Part shown: in pieces, positions 46,597-57,278 of the stretch
Layout: every line of letters begins with the position of its first letter
Numbering within the stretch: position 1 is the stretch's first letter
Origin: Stenocarpella maydis
Lineage: Eukaryota > Ascomycota > Sordariomycetes > Diaporthales > Diaporthaceae
NCBI GenBank assembly: GCA_002270565.1
Contig: NQMI01000004.1
Location: 248,001 to 312,000, forward strand
Length of the DNA stretch: 64,000 bases
Reading direction: 5' to 3'
Notes under the pieces: model-generated
The model's input: only the letters and a program-made list of their open reading frames with translations
Databases searched by the model: none
Told to the model about the DNA's origin: nothing
Program-made: the position numbers and the translations under genes

Positions 46597-47685
46597 TTGA
46601 CGCCTCTTGCCCTTATGATCGTGGAGATTTCGGCGTCGGCTTCTCCATACGGGCTCACTAGTATCCGCCAGACTTTCAGTTTCTCACACCCCGAAGTCGG
46701 AATAGTTCATGTACCATCATCCGAGTCGATCGTCCTCCTGAACAACACGAACAACGGCTTGCCCCCAGATAACAGGACCAGGATCACCATTTCCGCCACC
46801 TATGCCGCCCACGGTACGTCGGAGCCATCACTGCCTTGGCTGTTTACGATGGTGAGCCCTCGATGTTGCAGGGCGGTATTGGCAACGGCGGGAGGCCCAG
46901 CAATGGGCTCGCTCGCATACGTGACGACGCCCGTGCGGCTGCTCGCTCAGCGCGCCGTGCCGGACGGATCCATGGCGTTGTGCTGGTGGCTGAACGGCAC
47001 CGTCCTGTCTCGGACGCAAGCAGCGGTATGGCCGGCAGCGGCACGGAGCTGGCAGAGACCACTTGGTGCTGCCGGCGTGGCGGACGACTCGGACGGCTGC
47101 GCCGTGTTGCTTAAGGCCTGGGGCTGCGAGGGCGGCGACCACAACTCCCAAGACAACTCCTCAAACACAAATTTGAGGGTGACGGAGCTGTAAAGCGTGG
47201 GTCAGGACGCGATCGTGGCGAGCGTAGCCGAGAACTGTAAGCTATCCCACGTTCAACCGCTCAACTGTCTCAAGTCGAGTCTAACAACCTCAAGCCAGGA
47301 TATACGACTGGAGACAAGGCATTCGGTGGACGAGAGGATATATGGGACATCCCTGGCACGGCCGGAACATCAATCAGCAACACCGGCAGCATGAGAGGAG
47401 CCGAGGTTGCGCAGCTGTACATTTCCCTTGCCGCGGCTGCTGATGAGCCTGTCAGACGGCTCCGTGGCTTCAATAAGACTCAGTATCCAACCTGGTGAGA
47501 GTTTGGATGTCACTTTCAACATGCGCCGTAGGGACCTGAGCGTCTGGGGCGCAGCTGACCAAGAGTGGGAGATCGTTAAGGGTGGTTATACATTCTATAT
47601 TGGCAACAGCAGCCGGACCTTGATGGAGATATCCACCTTGACCGTTGACAAGGCAATGAGCCTTTCTTCCAAAATGCATGCTTGA
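46597..47685 (+). pseudogene. GH3 beta-glucosidase relic, multiple frameshifts
   Basis: Pieces of the C-terminal half of a family-3 glycoside hydrolase lie in order but in different frames. They are SSESIVLLNNTNNGLP (from about 46700), GIGNGGRPSNG and LAYVTTPVRLLAQRA (46870-46950), AVLLKAWGCEGGDHNSQDN (from 47101), QDAIVASVAENC (47203), GAEVAQLYISLAAAADEPVR and LRGFNK (47395-47465), and IQPGESLDVTFNMRRRDLSVW and YTFYIGNSSR (47485-47625). The last two form the fibronectin-III-like domain and are out of frame by one base at about 47470. The catalytic barrel and much of the alpha/beta sandwich are missing. An intact enzyme would cleave beta-glucosides; this copy cannot. Confidence 0.8.
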
Positions 47686-47886
47686 GCACGACAGAAGAGC
47701 AAGGGGTTCATGCACCTGGATTGCTGTTAAAATATTCAATGTCATGCGCAAGCAAGCCCCTGGTACAGGATGTGACTCAGATGGAAACAGCGCCCTGAAA
47801 TGAGACCACCACCGTCCTCCGCTGGATACGCCCCCAACGTACTGTAGTTGATGCCGAGCACGGCGCCGCAGAGACCAGTCGGCACA

Positions 47887-48855
47887 TCACCATCCCCTTC
47901 CAGCCAGCTTCTCCTCCGCCCTCATGTTGCCGCAGTTGATGCCGACCATTGCCTCGCCCAGGCCGGTGCTGCACTCAGCCAGCACCTTGGGGTCCTTGAA
48001 GTGTGTCGTGGCCTTGACGATGGCCTTTGCCCTCTTGGCGGCGTCTCCCGACTTGAAGATGCCGCTGCCGACAAAGACACCGTCGCACCCGAGCTGCATC
48101 ATGAGTGCGGCATCAGCAGGGGTGGCGACCCCCCCGGCGGCGAAGTTCACGACGGGCAGGCGGCCCAGCTCTGCAGTCTGCCTCAGCAGGGCGGCGTCGC
48201 AGCCCAGCTCCCTGGCGAGGGCGCGGATGCCGAGCTCGCCCTCCTTGGACAGCGCGGCTTGGGCGCGGGCGATGTCGGAGTTTACCTGGCGCATGTGCCT
48301 CACGGCCTCGACGACGTCACCGGTGCCGGCCTCTCCCTTGGTGCGGATCATGGCTGCGCCCTCGGCAATGCGCCTGAGCGCCTCGCCCAGGTTGCGGCAG
48401 CCGCAGACGAAGGGGACGCTGAAGTTGTTCTTCTCGACGTGGTAGGCGACATCGGCGGGGGTGAGGACCTCTGACTCGTCGATGTAGTCGACGCCGAGGG
48501 CCTCGAGGATCTGGCACTCCACAAAGTGGCCGATGCGGGCCTTGGCCATGACGGGGATGGTGACGGCGTCCTGGATCTCCTTGATCATGGCCGGGTCGCT
48601 CATGCGGGCGACGCCGCCGTCCTTGCGGATGTCGGCGGGGACACGCTCGAGGGCCATGACGGCACAGGCCCCGGCCTCCTCTGCGATGCGGGCCTGCTGG
48701 GCGTTCACAACGTCCATGATGACCCCGCCCTTGAGCATCTGGGCGAGGCCGGCCTTTACGGCGAAGGAGTTTTTGCTAGCGCCATTGGCACCGCCGTTGG
48801 TAGCCGGGGCGGCCAGGTTGACGGTGGTGTTGGAGGTTCCGTTCGAGGTAGCCAT
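47887..48855 (-). CDS. PDX1: Pyridoxal 5'-phosphate synthase subunit PDX1/SNZ
   Basis: Cytosolic lyase that builds PLP (vitamin B6) from ribose 5-phosphate, glyceraldehyde 3-phosphate and ammonia. A single exon of 322 residues, the normal fungal length, with a 28-residue Ala/Asn/Ser-rich N-terminus. Family blocks are complete: [74 protein letters not shown], the pentose-binding [29 protein letters not shown], the [20 protein letters not shown] phosphate site and [12 protein letters not shown]. Lysines expected to carry covalent intermediates are in MDV-preceding LKGG and MIRTKGE. The glutaminase partner PDX2 lies 925 bp away on the other strand. Confidence 0.98.
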   Translation of the reverse strand: MATSNGTSNTTVNLAAPATNGGANGASKNSFAVKAGLAQMLKGGVIMDVVNAQQARIAEEAGACAVMALERVPADIRKDGGVARMSDPAMIKEIQDAVTIPVMAKARIGHFVECQILEALGVDYIDESEVLTPADVAYHVEKNNFSVPFVCGCRNLGEALRRIAEGAAMIRTKGEAGTGDVVEAVRHMRQVNSDIARAQAALSKEGELGIRALARELGCDAALLRQTAELGRLPVVNFAAGGVATPADAALMMQLGCDGVFVGSGIFKSGDAAKRAKAIVKATTHFKDPKVLAECSTGLGEAMVGINCGNMRAEEKLAGRGW

Positions 48856-49780
48856 GGCGAAGGATGGATGGGAGTCACAGGGACGAGCTGTGGTGTTGTG
48901 TGCGAGGTGCGACTGCAGGAGGAGGGGAGGAGCTTCTCCTTATTATGGCCGCTGGGGCTGAGTGACCAGTTGCAGTGGCTGCAGTCTGCTGTTCTAGAAG
49001 ACGTCGGTGCCAAGCATGCGGCCCTTTGCGTCCAGAGTCCCCCTGCCTGTGTTTTTGCTTTTGCACCCGTGCGGGACGAGCGGTTCAAAGTTCGGAGCGG
49101 CCAGGGCCTGGCCAGTCGGACGGTTGATGTTGAGGCTCAGGGCTGCACAAGGATCCGTACGATTCAGGAGGTTGCAGCAGCGAGGCCCTGGGCTGCTGGT
49201 GGCTGTCTGTCGGTGGACATGCAAGGTGAGGCTGCATGTGCATATGCCTGGTGTACTGCGTAATGCATCTACTTGATGTAGTGTACTTCAGCCAGCAACA
49301 ACATCATGATTCATCCGCACCCTGGGCACAGTTCCGGCCTGGTCTAACGGCAGATGACTCAGAGACAGCCGAGTGATCAATCACCGACTTTCCGATGTCG
49401 GGACCACAGCGCGGGCTTGCAGGGCGTCCCGAGGTGGTTTCGATCCGTGGCTACCCTTGACATAGAGTTCAAACCTTCGGGCAGCTGCTTGCTTGGCCAA
49501 TGAGCCCCACCCCGTGTGCTGCTGTGCTTGCCGCAGCATCCCGCGCCCAACCAATAAGCCATGCATCCGCAGCACAACAACATGGCCGCCCTCAGGTCGC
49601 TGTCATGACCGGGTGAGCACTCCGAGCCGAGCGAGTCAACGCACCGTCAGCCGTAAATCTTGCCCGCAAAGGCCCAGCGTTGCCCGCGGGAACTTGACAC
49701 CCTTCAGAACCCCTTGGCCGGCACCCAGTTTGACGGTCCCAGCTATCACACCAGGCTGGAACCGACGGATTCACGAAGCC
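48856..49780. promoter_or_regulatory. Shared divergent promoter region of PDX1 and PDX2
   Basis: 925 bp between the start codons of the two PLP-synthase subunits, transcribed away from each other. No domain-bearing ORF. Co-regulation from this spacer is an inference from the arrangement and from the yeast SNZ/SNO precedent. I could not identify a specific binding site with confidence. Confidence 0.7.
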
Positions 49781-50661
49781 ATGGCCGCTACTGTGGGTGT
49801 CCTGGCCCTCCAGGGGGGCTTCCTCGAGCACCTCTTCCTCCTCCACAGATCCGCACGGCATCTCGCCAGCACATCTGCGAGCTCGCCCAAGCCGTCCTTT
49901 GCCTTCGTCGAGGTCAGGACCCCTCATGACTTGGCACGATGCGATGCCCTCGTCATCCCGGGCGGTGAGAGCACCACCATCGCCCTCATAGCAGCACAGT
50001 CGGGCCTCATGGAGCCACTGCGAGAATTCGTCAAGTGAGTCGCCCGCGTCAGCCACCCTTCCCCTCCTATTCGCCGGGCTCAGGGAACTACGGTCCGGAC
50101 TGACGACGCCTCAGAACCGCCAAGAGGCCCACCTGGGGCACGTGCGCCGGTCTCATCCTCCTCGCCGAGGCAGCAAACGCCACCAAAAAGGGTGGTCAGG
50201 AGCTCATAGGCGGCCTGGACGTGAGGGTGCACCGCAACCACTTCGGCCGTCAGATCGAGAGCTTCGTGGCAGACGTCCATTTGCCGTTCCTGGCCCAGTC
50301 CGACCTGCTGACGGGCTCGGATTCCGCGGCCCCGTTCCCCGGCGTCTTCATCCGCGCCCCAATTGTCGAGCAGCTGCTCGCCCCCGGCGCGACTGTGGAT
50401 TGTGTGGAGCCCGGGGCCACGGTTCGCAGTGGAGACCAGGAGAAGGCTGAGGTTGAGATTCTGGCCGTCTTGCCGGACCGGAGAAACAAGGTCAGGGGGA
50501 GCGCCGTGGGCAGCACCACCGAGGTACACGGGGGCGAGCTCAACGACATAGTTGCCGTCAGGCAGGGCAACGTCATGGGCACCAGCTTCCATCCAGAGCT
50601 GACTGACGACATTCGCATACACGTGTGGTGGCTGGAGCAAGTACTCAAGACGCTCTCCTGA
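49781..50661 (+). CDS. PDX2: Pyridoxal 5'-phosphate synthase glutaminase subunit PDX2/SNO
   Basis: Class-I glutamine amidotransferase that hydrolyses glutamine and passes ammonia to PDX1. Exons 49781-50034 and 50115-50661 join across an 80-bp intron (GTGAGT...CTCAG) to give 266 residues. Motifs: VGVLALQGGFLEH at the N-terminus, LVIPGGESTTIALI, the nucleophile in TWGTCAGLILLAEAAN just after the junction, GGLDVRVHRNHFGRQIESF, FIRAPIV and the catalytic His-Glu in GTSFHPELTDD. It is longer than bacterial PdxT because of loops near the intron and around ASTSASSPKPS and PDRRNKVRGSAVG, as in other fungal SNO proteins. It is transcribed divergently from PDX1. Confidence 0.97.
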
Positions 50662-51857
50662 TACTTGCAACTCGGCAAGGCAGAAGCTCAAGACCACTGG
50701 ACCACGCCTATCCCGTTCCTGTCGCCTGACATGGCCCGTCTTAAACCCTCGGGCATCACTCAGCCATAGACTTATAGACAACAGCGTAGCTTTGTGGAAA
50801 GATATCTTGCAGCTTTCCCATTGTTTGTGGCCGCAGGCCAGGACCCTAAGGACCCGCAGACGGTGGTATAAATCTGTCTTCAGAATTGAATTTACATGAG
50901 CCACAGCTCCAATCTGTACATCTAGCAGTGCGGATGTCTATGAATTTTTAATATTGCTCGTCCAAATCGATTTCTGAAGCCAGTCTTGGCATGCAAGCTT
51001 AAAATCCGTCTGTCGTGTTTTCTCAGTCTCGTCGCCAGACTTGGCATCTCCTCCAAACACAGCTCGAGTAAGACCCCAGTGAGAATAGCTTCAACTGAGG
51101 AGCCGTACAATTTACCACAAACTTGAGGCTTCAGCCCGAGATCGTCGATCAGAAGCCAGAACCAACGTGTTTTCAGCAACTCCCGTCTGCGTAAAACTAC
51201 CAAGTAAAACCTGATCAACATGCACGAGCCTGGGACGAAGCCAGTCTCTGCCCCCTTAATGTCTGAAGGTACCACAGGCAAGAAGATGAGGTTAATCCAC
51301 CAAAGTTCTTTGAGTGGCACAACACAAATGCACACTGTATGGAGGGAATAATGCGTGCTTGCTTGCAAGATCCCCAACGCGGCTGGATGCCCCTAATCAA
51401 GAGGAGGTGAAGTTAGGTACTTGAACAAGCTCCTACATAAATTGCATTTGATGGAAAGCCCACTTATCCATTTCTTCGAAGGCAGATTTCTCAAGTGTGC
51501 CCTCTGTGTTCAGTTGGGTCGATGGCTCCTTCCCTTGCAAACGGTCATTGCCTGGATCTGGTAGTGCTGCTGTTTACACTCGACTTCCAAGGTTCGTGTT
51601 TACTCCATCAAACAGCCAACCTCTGCCTCCTACAGCAGAGTATGGACAGTCACAGGTTGCAGTGATAACATTCGACTTCCGTCCTACACCTGGCCCCCTT
51701 GACCACCTTGACCACCTTCCCAGCTTTCGAGTCTTCTTCCTTCCACCCAAAGCTGCTTCTTCCCCCAAGGACCTTGACCCCTGACAATCACAATACCACA
51801 ACCTGTTAAGTCTTCAACGCTCCCATCTTTCCGTACCAGGAAGAACCTCTCAAAATC
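50662..51857. other. Spacer, no gene supported
   Basis: About 1.2 kb. A 151-codon minus frame (50922-51377) has no recognisable domain. The last 100 bases are CT-rich and look like the leader of the secreted-protein gene. Confidence 0.5.
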
Positions 51858-52532
51858 ATGCAGAACCTCCTGTTCTTCATCATGGCCATCTTCGCCATGT
51901 TGGCGATGGTTGTTCTTGCCTCGCCTCTCGCGACTCGCGGAGACGCCCCTCCTCCCGAGGGTGAGGGCCTCACCTGGTGCCTCGCGCAGAGCGACGCTCA
52001 GTTCTGCACCGTCGTAAGCACATGCTTCTGCATAAATTCTTTTCTGTCCCCCCACCCCCCCACCCCCCAGAGAAGCCTCCTCTCTCAGCTTGGCTATGGC
52101 CACAGTGCGGTGTTTTCCTTCTCACATTCATCCGAAACTACCTGCTTTCTCAGTCCTTCGAAGCTGATCCTGTTCAAAAGGGCCTCCACAACAACTTCGA
52201 CACTGACCAGATCAACGCTTACATCTTCGACAACAACTGTAAGAGCTCATTATCAACCCTGACCTGCTCGCACTTGTGTAACTAATCTTGAACCTCCTTC
52301 GCTTCTAGGCAACGTCTACGCCAGCACCGATTCAGTCCTCACGGAGTCGCTCTACACCATCAACTGGAATGATGGCTTTGGCAAGACACACTCGGGTACT
52401 ATCCTTATCCACGACGTTGTTCACGGCAGCGATGAATTCTGGTTCGACGGCATTGATCACTATGCGGATGGCTGGACCTACGAGTCCCCCCTACCGGTCT
52501 ACTACGAGTACCGCGCTTTCAAGTGCGAGTAG
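51858..52532 (+). CDS. Small secreted cysteine-containing protein (154 aa), effector-like
   Basis: Exons are 51858-52013, 52154-52238 and 52309-52532; GT-AG introns, phases close. The N-terminus is a clear signal peptide (MQNLLFFIMAIFAMLAMVVLASPLA) followed by a possible propeptide. The mature part has four cysteines: WCLAQSDAQFC, DNNCNVYAST and the C-terminal FKCE. It is rich in aromatic residues and Asp, including INWNDGFGKTHSGTILIHD and FWFDGIDHYADGWTYE. No known family recognised. Size, secretion and disulfide potential fit small secreted fungal proteins, including candidate effectors, but nothing here shows a host role. Confidence 0.82.
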
Positions 52533-52948
52533 GCCTTCGTAGCTAGGAGACCTCGTGAGGGCATGGAATTGGGGGTTTGAAGATAACATGAGGCACGCCT
52601 CGTCTTGTGGAAACTTCGATCCTCAATGAGTACATAAATCACAAAATTTGGCGGAGATCATCAATTTGGTCCAATAGACCTCATAGGTTGCGGATAGAGA
52701 AGGCAAGACCGCCGCCATCAAGCCAGGTTTGTTTTATTGAGAGTTGAGTAGCTAGGGGAGATGCTTGTGAACAACGCTCGGTCTGACCAGGCTTTTATCT
52801 AATCCCACTCAAATCAATAGCTTTGGCTTTTCCAGATACTCAGGTGGCCCGCAGCCCCTTTTCCAGCAATAGACCTGTCCATGCACAAAATGTAACATTT
52901 TGACCAGGTTTCTCAAATGCGTGCTACAATGCCAGACTACCATCTGCC
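52533..52948. other. Convergent 3' spacer
   Basis: About 400 bases between two convergent genes; no ORF of note. Confidence 0.5.
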
Positions 52949-54725
52949 TCAGATACTCACACCTTGATCCCGATTCACCAGATCGCTGGCAGGGAGGCCC
53001 AGGCCGTTCCTGATAGAATCTTCGACCTGTACCAGCCTCTTTGGCAGCGCCAACCCAATACCGAAGAAGACAAAGAATGCCCACTTCCACCTGAAGGGGT
53101 TGAAAGCCACGGAGAATGTAAACCACCATACCAACTCAAGGTATGTGAAGAAGTCGAACGCCCCCGTAGGACTGCGTGCCTTCAGTAACTTCGTCATATC
53201 GATCCACCTCCGCATCCACACTGGGCTCGGACGGGTGAGGGGATCGACGAGGAACATCAAGAGTATCCGAGTGTAGATGCCGATGTGCCAATTACCCACC
53301 GTGCCGATTGCCGACAGGTAGGTGCAGTTGATGGCGCTGATGGAGGGGTGGTTCGGGGGGAAGGTCTGAAGGTACCAATTCGGAGCGCCGTAAGGCTCCT
53401 CGAAGCTGTCCCTGGGGAGGAATGACAGGGAGGGGCGTTGGAAGCCCGTCGCCAGGACGATCATGTCCGCCTCGATAACATCCTCGCGACCGGGCCCACC
53501 GGCGGGGACGCCCTTTGCCCGGCGGTTCACCTTCACCCCACCCTCTTCGAACCCTTCGATGTCGCACCTCACCCATTCGGCCTGCCCAGAGCGGATCCTG
53601 TCCATGACGTCCGTGTTGACCATTGGCGTGTCCATGAATATTCCCTTATTGTACGGGGCGATGTCTTGGAGGTCGCGGTAGAACAGCTTCTTCAGGAACA
53701 TTTCGGGGATCCAGGAGAATATTGTTTCCTGCCCGAATATATTAAAAGCGAGGAGAATATTAACGAGGGGGTTTCGCGGGATGATCCACTTGTCGGACCG
53801 GGCGAGGATATAAACCTTGGCAGCATCCTCGTCGGCGGCATATTCCAGGGCTTCCACCGCGCTCGCTCCACCGCCAATGACGACCATTGTCTTGCCTTTT
53901 GCGCTCTTTCCCGTCAGTTGGCTCGAGTGATAGATGGGGCCGCGGTATTTCTCCATCCCCTGGATGTGAGGTCCTACGGACAAGGTGTCAGCGAACGTGG
54001 CGCCGCTGAACTGTGGCCGTCGACTTACGCTTGGGCTCGCCGCAAGTGCCAACGGCAGCGATCAGGCCATCAAATCTCCCATTGGAGGTATCATTGATGA
54101 CCCAACGACACTTCTCATCCTGATAGCTCTTCTCTACCTTGAAGTTGAAAACCGTCTTTTCGTCCAGGTTGTACCTCTTCCACAACTGCCTGACCTGGCT
54201 CAGGATCTGTTGGCGGTCGGGATAACCGCGTTCCCACTTTACCGAGGGGTGGAATCGGTACATCAGAGAGTGAATTTGGAGACTTGACGTGTTGTTGACT
54301 CTCTTGCATACCATCAGCACTTGGTCAGATCGAGGCTCGGCCAGGGCGCTAGGATTGGCCACTCACACTCCATATGCCGCCTAGGTTCTCCTCCCCACCA
54401 GCCTCGAAAATAGTCACATCGAAGCCATGGCCAACACAGTGTGCCGCAGCGGTGACGCCGGTGATACCAGCACCAATGATGGCCACCTTGGGCCTGCGGA
54501 GGGGCTTGCTCCTGTCCGGAGGTGCTGGGGACAGGATCTTGTCCGTCAAGTACTGGAAGACCTGGAACCAAAACAGGAAGGGATGGAACAACGGGTTTTC
54601 AACCCTGGACTCGGAAGGCATCTTGAGATCTTCGGGGTTGTGGAATCTCGAGCTCAGGTCAGGGAAAATGTCGACTACCTAGGTGGACAAGAGAGCAACC
54701 AGGTTAGGGATTTGTTACCGTCCAT
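52949..54725 (-). CDS. FMO-type flavin monooxygenase (FAD/NADPH), about 537 aa
   Basis: Class-B-like flavoprotein monooxygenase. Main exons on the minus strand are 54674-54367, 54302-54029 and 53973-52949. Upstream I place a 7-base first exon (54725-54719) with a 44-bp intron, because the frame before the internal Met at 54621 reads like protein (DIFPDLSSRFHNPEDLKMP). If this is wrong, the start is 54621. The FAD site is VAIIGAGITGVTAAAH, and the NADPH site VVIGGGASAVEA follows KYRGPIYHSSQLTG, an FMO-like fingerprint. DMIVLATGFQRP is the second conserved segment. The C-terminal 130 residues hold hydrophobic stretches (FFTYLELVWWFTFSVAFNPF, WAFFVFFGIGLAL) suggesting membrane association. The substrate is unknown. 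Confidence 0.88.
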
Positions 54726-55541
54726 GACAGCTTTATACCGAGCAACTCCTGCGCACGATCCATGCCGTCAGTTGGCAAGCACCACTGGGCGTCACAGCAA
54801 CACTGGACTGGCCTGTGAATGTCTCACCATTGGAAAATCGACGGTTGCAGCTAAGCCATATCATGGTTGCGCTACCAGTTGGCGCTACCAGTCCTTGATC
54901 CGAAGACGACGACGTCATTTCACGTGGGGCTTGATGCTATTCTGATGCAACATTGAACTACAGCGGGCCCCCCGGTGTCGGTTCAATGTTTTGGCATGTG
55001 AAGAGCCGCACCTCGTCACCTGCCCGACAGTCCGACAGGGCCAACCAGCGGGAGAGCGACTGGCACTGCTGCAACGTTGCGATACACCCACACGCTCAAT
55101 GCATTGCACAACACTGTCTACTGTACGATCTCACTTTGGTGCACGTTATTAGCGTCCCGTCCTCTGCGCCCCAGCTTGGTGACGGCAAATCTCGATATCC
55201 GAGCGTCAATTGACCAGGCCAAAAGCATGAAATACACCATCGAGAATATGGCGTCGGTGAAATGTCCTGAGGCAAAAGCAATGAGATACCCAGCTTGCCA
55301 GCTTGCGTCGCCGCCAATGGTTCGACGGGACAGGCATAATTTCGGCTCTCCTTGTGTCGAGATCGGAGTGGAATCTGCATTCAAGGCCATCAAGACCCCA
55401 TAACTGTCAATATGGCGAACCATTCCAATCTGCCCGCTGCTGGTGCCATCCGATTCCAACTTGATATGGGAGGTAAAGCGCAGCTGCAGTGGCCATTTAC
55501 TTGCACGATGTCTTTGCGTGCAGAGCAGACGTTGCCTCCAC
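54726..55541. other. Spacer between two minus-strand genes
   Basis: About 800 bases holding the FMO promoter and LCP5 3' region. Overlapping open frames here have no recognisable domain. Confidence 0.5.
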
Positions 55542-56651
55542 TCATCTCCTGTTCCCACCTCGATCGCGGCGACCACCCTCGAGGACCTTGAGCCGCTTCT
55601 GGTAGCTCTCGCCGGCCTCCCCGCTGCCTCTGGGACCATCCGCAGTGTCGCGACCTCTCTTGCGACTCTTCTCCAAGAGGGCCTTTGTGCCCCGTCCGCC
55701 TTCTTTCTTGTTCGTGACCCTGTTGATTCGGTCGACGCCCATACCAAGATCCCGCCACTCTTCGCCGCCGTAATTCATGCGGCCGCTGCGCCCCTCGCGC
55801 GCTGCCTTCTTGGCGCGCTCCTTCTTGCTCTCCTGCAACCGCGTGAAATTCCGTTCCTCGTAGTCGCGACGCTCTTCTTCTTCCTTGCGCTCCGACGCAG
55901 TCTTGAGTCTCCTGCCGAATTGGACAATATTCGTACCGATACTTGGCTGTGCAACCGGTGCCGAGGATAGCTCGTCGGCCACGAACTCGTCCATGGTTGC
56001 GGATTTGATTGGGCCGCGCTCCCTCTTCTCGCGCCTTTCGGTGGTCGGCATGACCGTAGGGGCGATCTTGGGGGGTCGATAGACGCCGTCGTTCTCTTTG
56101 CCGTGCTTCCCAGCCTTGTCGGCGGCAGGGCGACGGGCCAGGGCGCCGAAGTTGGGCTGGGCATGGAGAATATCGCGGCTTAATGCGGGTGCCGACTCTT
56201 CTCCGCTCTGATCTTCCTCTTCGGAGTCCTCATCGCTAGACTCAGAGTCAGAGCCAGACGCTGCGGCTGCTTGCGCTGCCTTCTCGTTGCGCTCAGCGTC
56301 GTCAGCAGCGCGCAGGACCTTCTCGATCTGGTAACGGAGCTTTTCCTCCAGGGGCCGGACTCCCTTCTCCAAGTACAAGCGCAGCTCGACCAGTTTCCTC
56401 ACCACGTCTCCATCGTCGAACTGGGTGTCATTGCCCTTCAGTCCGCTCTGCTTCGATTTGCGCAGCTTCACGAGGATGAGGAAGACGAGGTTCTGCAGAT
56501 ATGAGAGCAGGAGCTCATTCTTGACGTCGAGCAGTGAGATGCCATCTTTCGGGCTTTCAACTGCTGATATTTTGGAAGATGCTTCGATGACCGAGGAGAG
56601 GGACTGGTTCAGTGAGCCCAAGAGGACCGGCAGGGTTGTTGCTGCGGCCAT
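55542..56651 (-). CDS. LCP5: Neuroguidin/LCP5 family, Sas10/Utp3 domain U3 snoRNP protein
   Basis: Nucleolar small-subunit processome factor needed for 18S rRNA maturation. Single exon, 369 residues. The N-terminal 120 residues form the helical Sas10/Utp3/C1D domain, with ISLLDVKNELLLSYLQNLVF, LVKLRKSKQ and VVRKLVELRLYLEKGVRPLE followed by KLRYQIEKVLRAADD. An acidic Ser/Asp/Glu stretch (SGSDSESSDEDSEEEDQSGE) follows. The C-terminal half contains the conserved YRPPKIAPTVMP block, ending in a Lys/Arg-rich tail (KKERAKKAAREGR, KSRKRGRD). Length and domain order fit Lcp5/neuroguidin. Its start faces the TM9 gene across 627 bp. Confidence 0.94.
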   Translation of the reverse strand: MAAATTLPVLLGSLNQSLSSVIEASSKISAVESPKDGISLLDVKNELLLSYLQNLVFLILVKLRKSKQSGLKGNDTQFDDGDVVRKLVELRLYLEKGVRPLEEKLRYQIEKVLRAADDAERNEKAAQAAAASGSDSESSDEDSEEEDQSGEESAPALSRDILHAQPNFGALARRPAADKAGKHGKENDGVYRPPKIAPTVMPTTERREKRERGPIKSATMDEFVADELSSAPVAQPSIGTNIVQFGRRLKTASERKEEEERRDYEERNFTRLQESKKERAKKAAREGRSGRMNYGGEEWRDLGMGVDRINRVTNKKEGGRGTKALLEKSRKRGRDTADGPRGSGEAGESYQKRLKVLEGGRRDRGGNRR

Positions 56652-57278
56652 GTTGTGTGTGGTGCAGAATGTGTTGTCAGGATTTCAGAACATTTTTCAG
56701 AACATTGCATGCCCAAACTTTTTTTTCTGCGATAAGATGTCCGCCGCAGCTGCTTGCCTGCGCACCTTGGCTCGTCTAGGCACGGCCAGTAGAAGGCGAC
56801 CTTGGCCCTGACTAAGCCAAGCACCCCAAGGCTGAGCCGAGCTCTTGGCCGCAGGGGTCGGGTTACTAGAGAGCTGTCTTGTCCATTTATCGAAACGCCT
56901 TGTGGCGCGGTGTGTTGAGCGGCTTGGTGAGAAGTTGACAACTGGCTGGACGACGGCAAGATTCAACAAACCGTCAGCAACGCTGCGCTGACTGATTCAC
57001 TGCATTTTCAACTGCAGATCATATTCGTATCCGCCGCAGCTACTCAAAGCGTCAAAAGTCTCCCACATTCACTACGCTGGCATGCTCGGCGACACGCAGC
57101 TCTGAGAATTGCGCCCCCTATCCTCGAGCCATCCAAGAGATCCACCCTCCCCCCTTCGAACAGGCACGTTCCACTCCAAGCTATAGCTCTCTACGTCTTG
57201 GCGCATTGTCCGCTTCACATCTCGCAACGAGCATAGAACGCTGACCTACATCATCTTCAAGGACACACGACGCCCAAG
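56652..57278. promoter_or_regulatory. Divergent promoter spacer between LCP5 and TM9 gene
   Basis: 627 bp between divergent starts of two housekeeping genes. Its right part is C/T-rich, typical of fungal leaders. No specific element identified. Confidence 0.5.

Noticed and set aside
49337..49447. tRNA-like A-box (TGGTCTAACGG) followed by a B-box-like GGTTTCGATCC
   Set aside because: The A-box fits the consensus, but the acceptor and T-stem halves do not pair, the B-box has an extra base, and no anticodon stem of normal length can be drawn.
50922..51377. 151-codon minus-strand open frame after PDX2
   Set aside because: No recognisable motif and unlike neighbouring coding composition; treated as chance.
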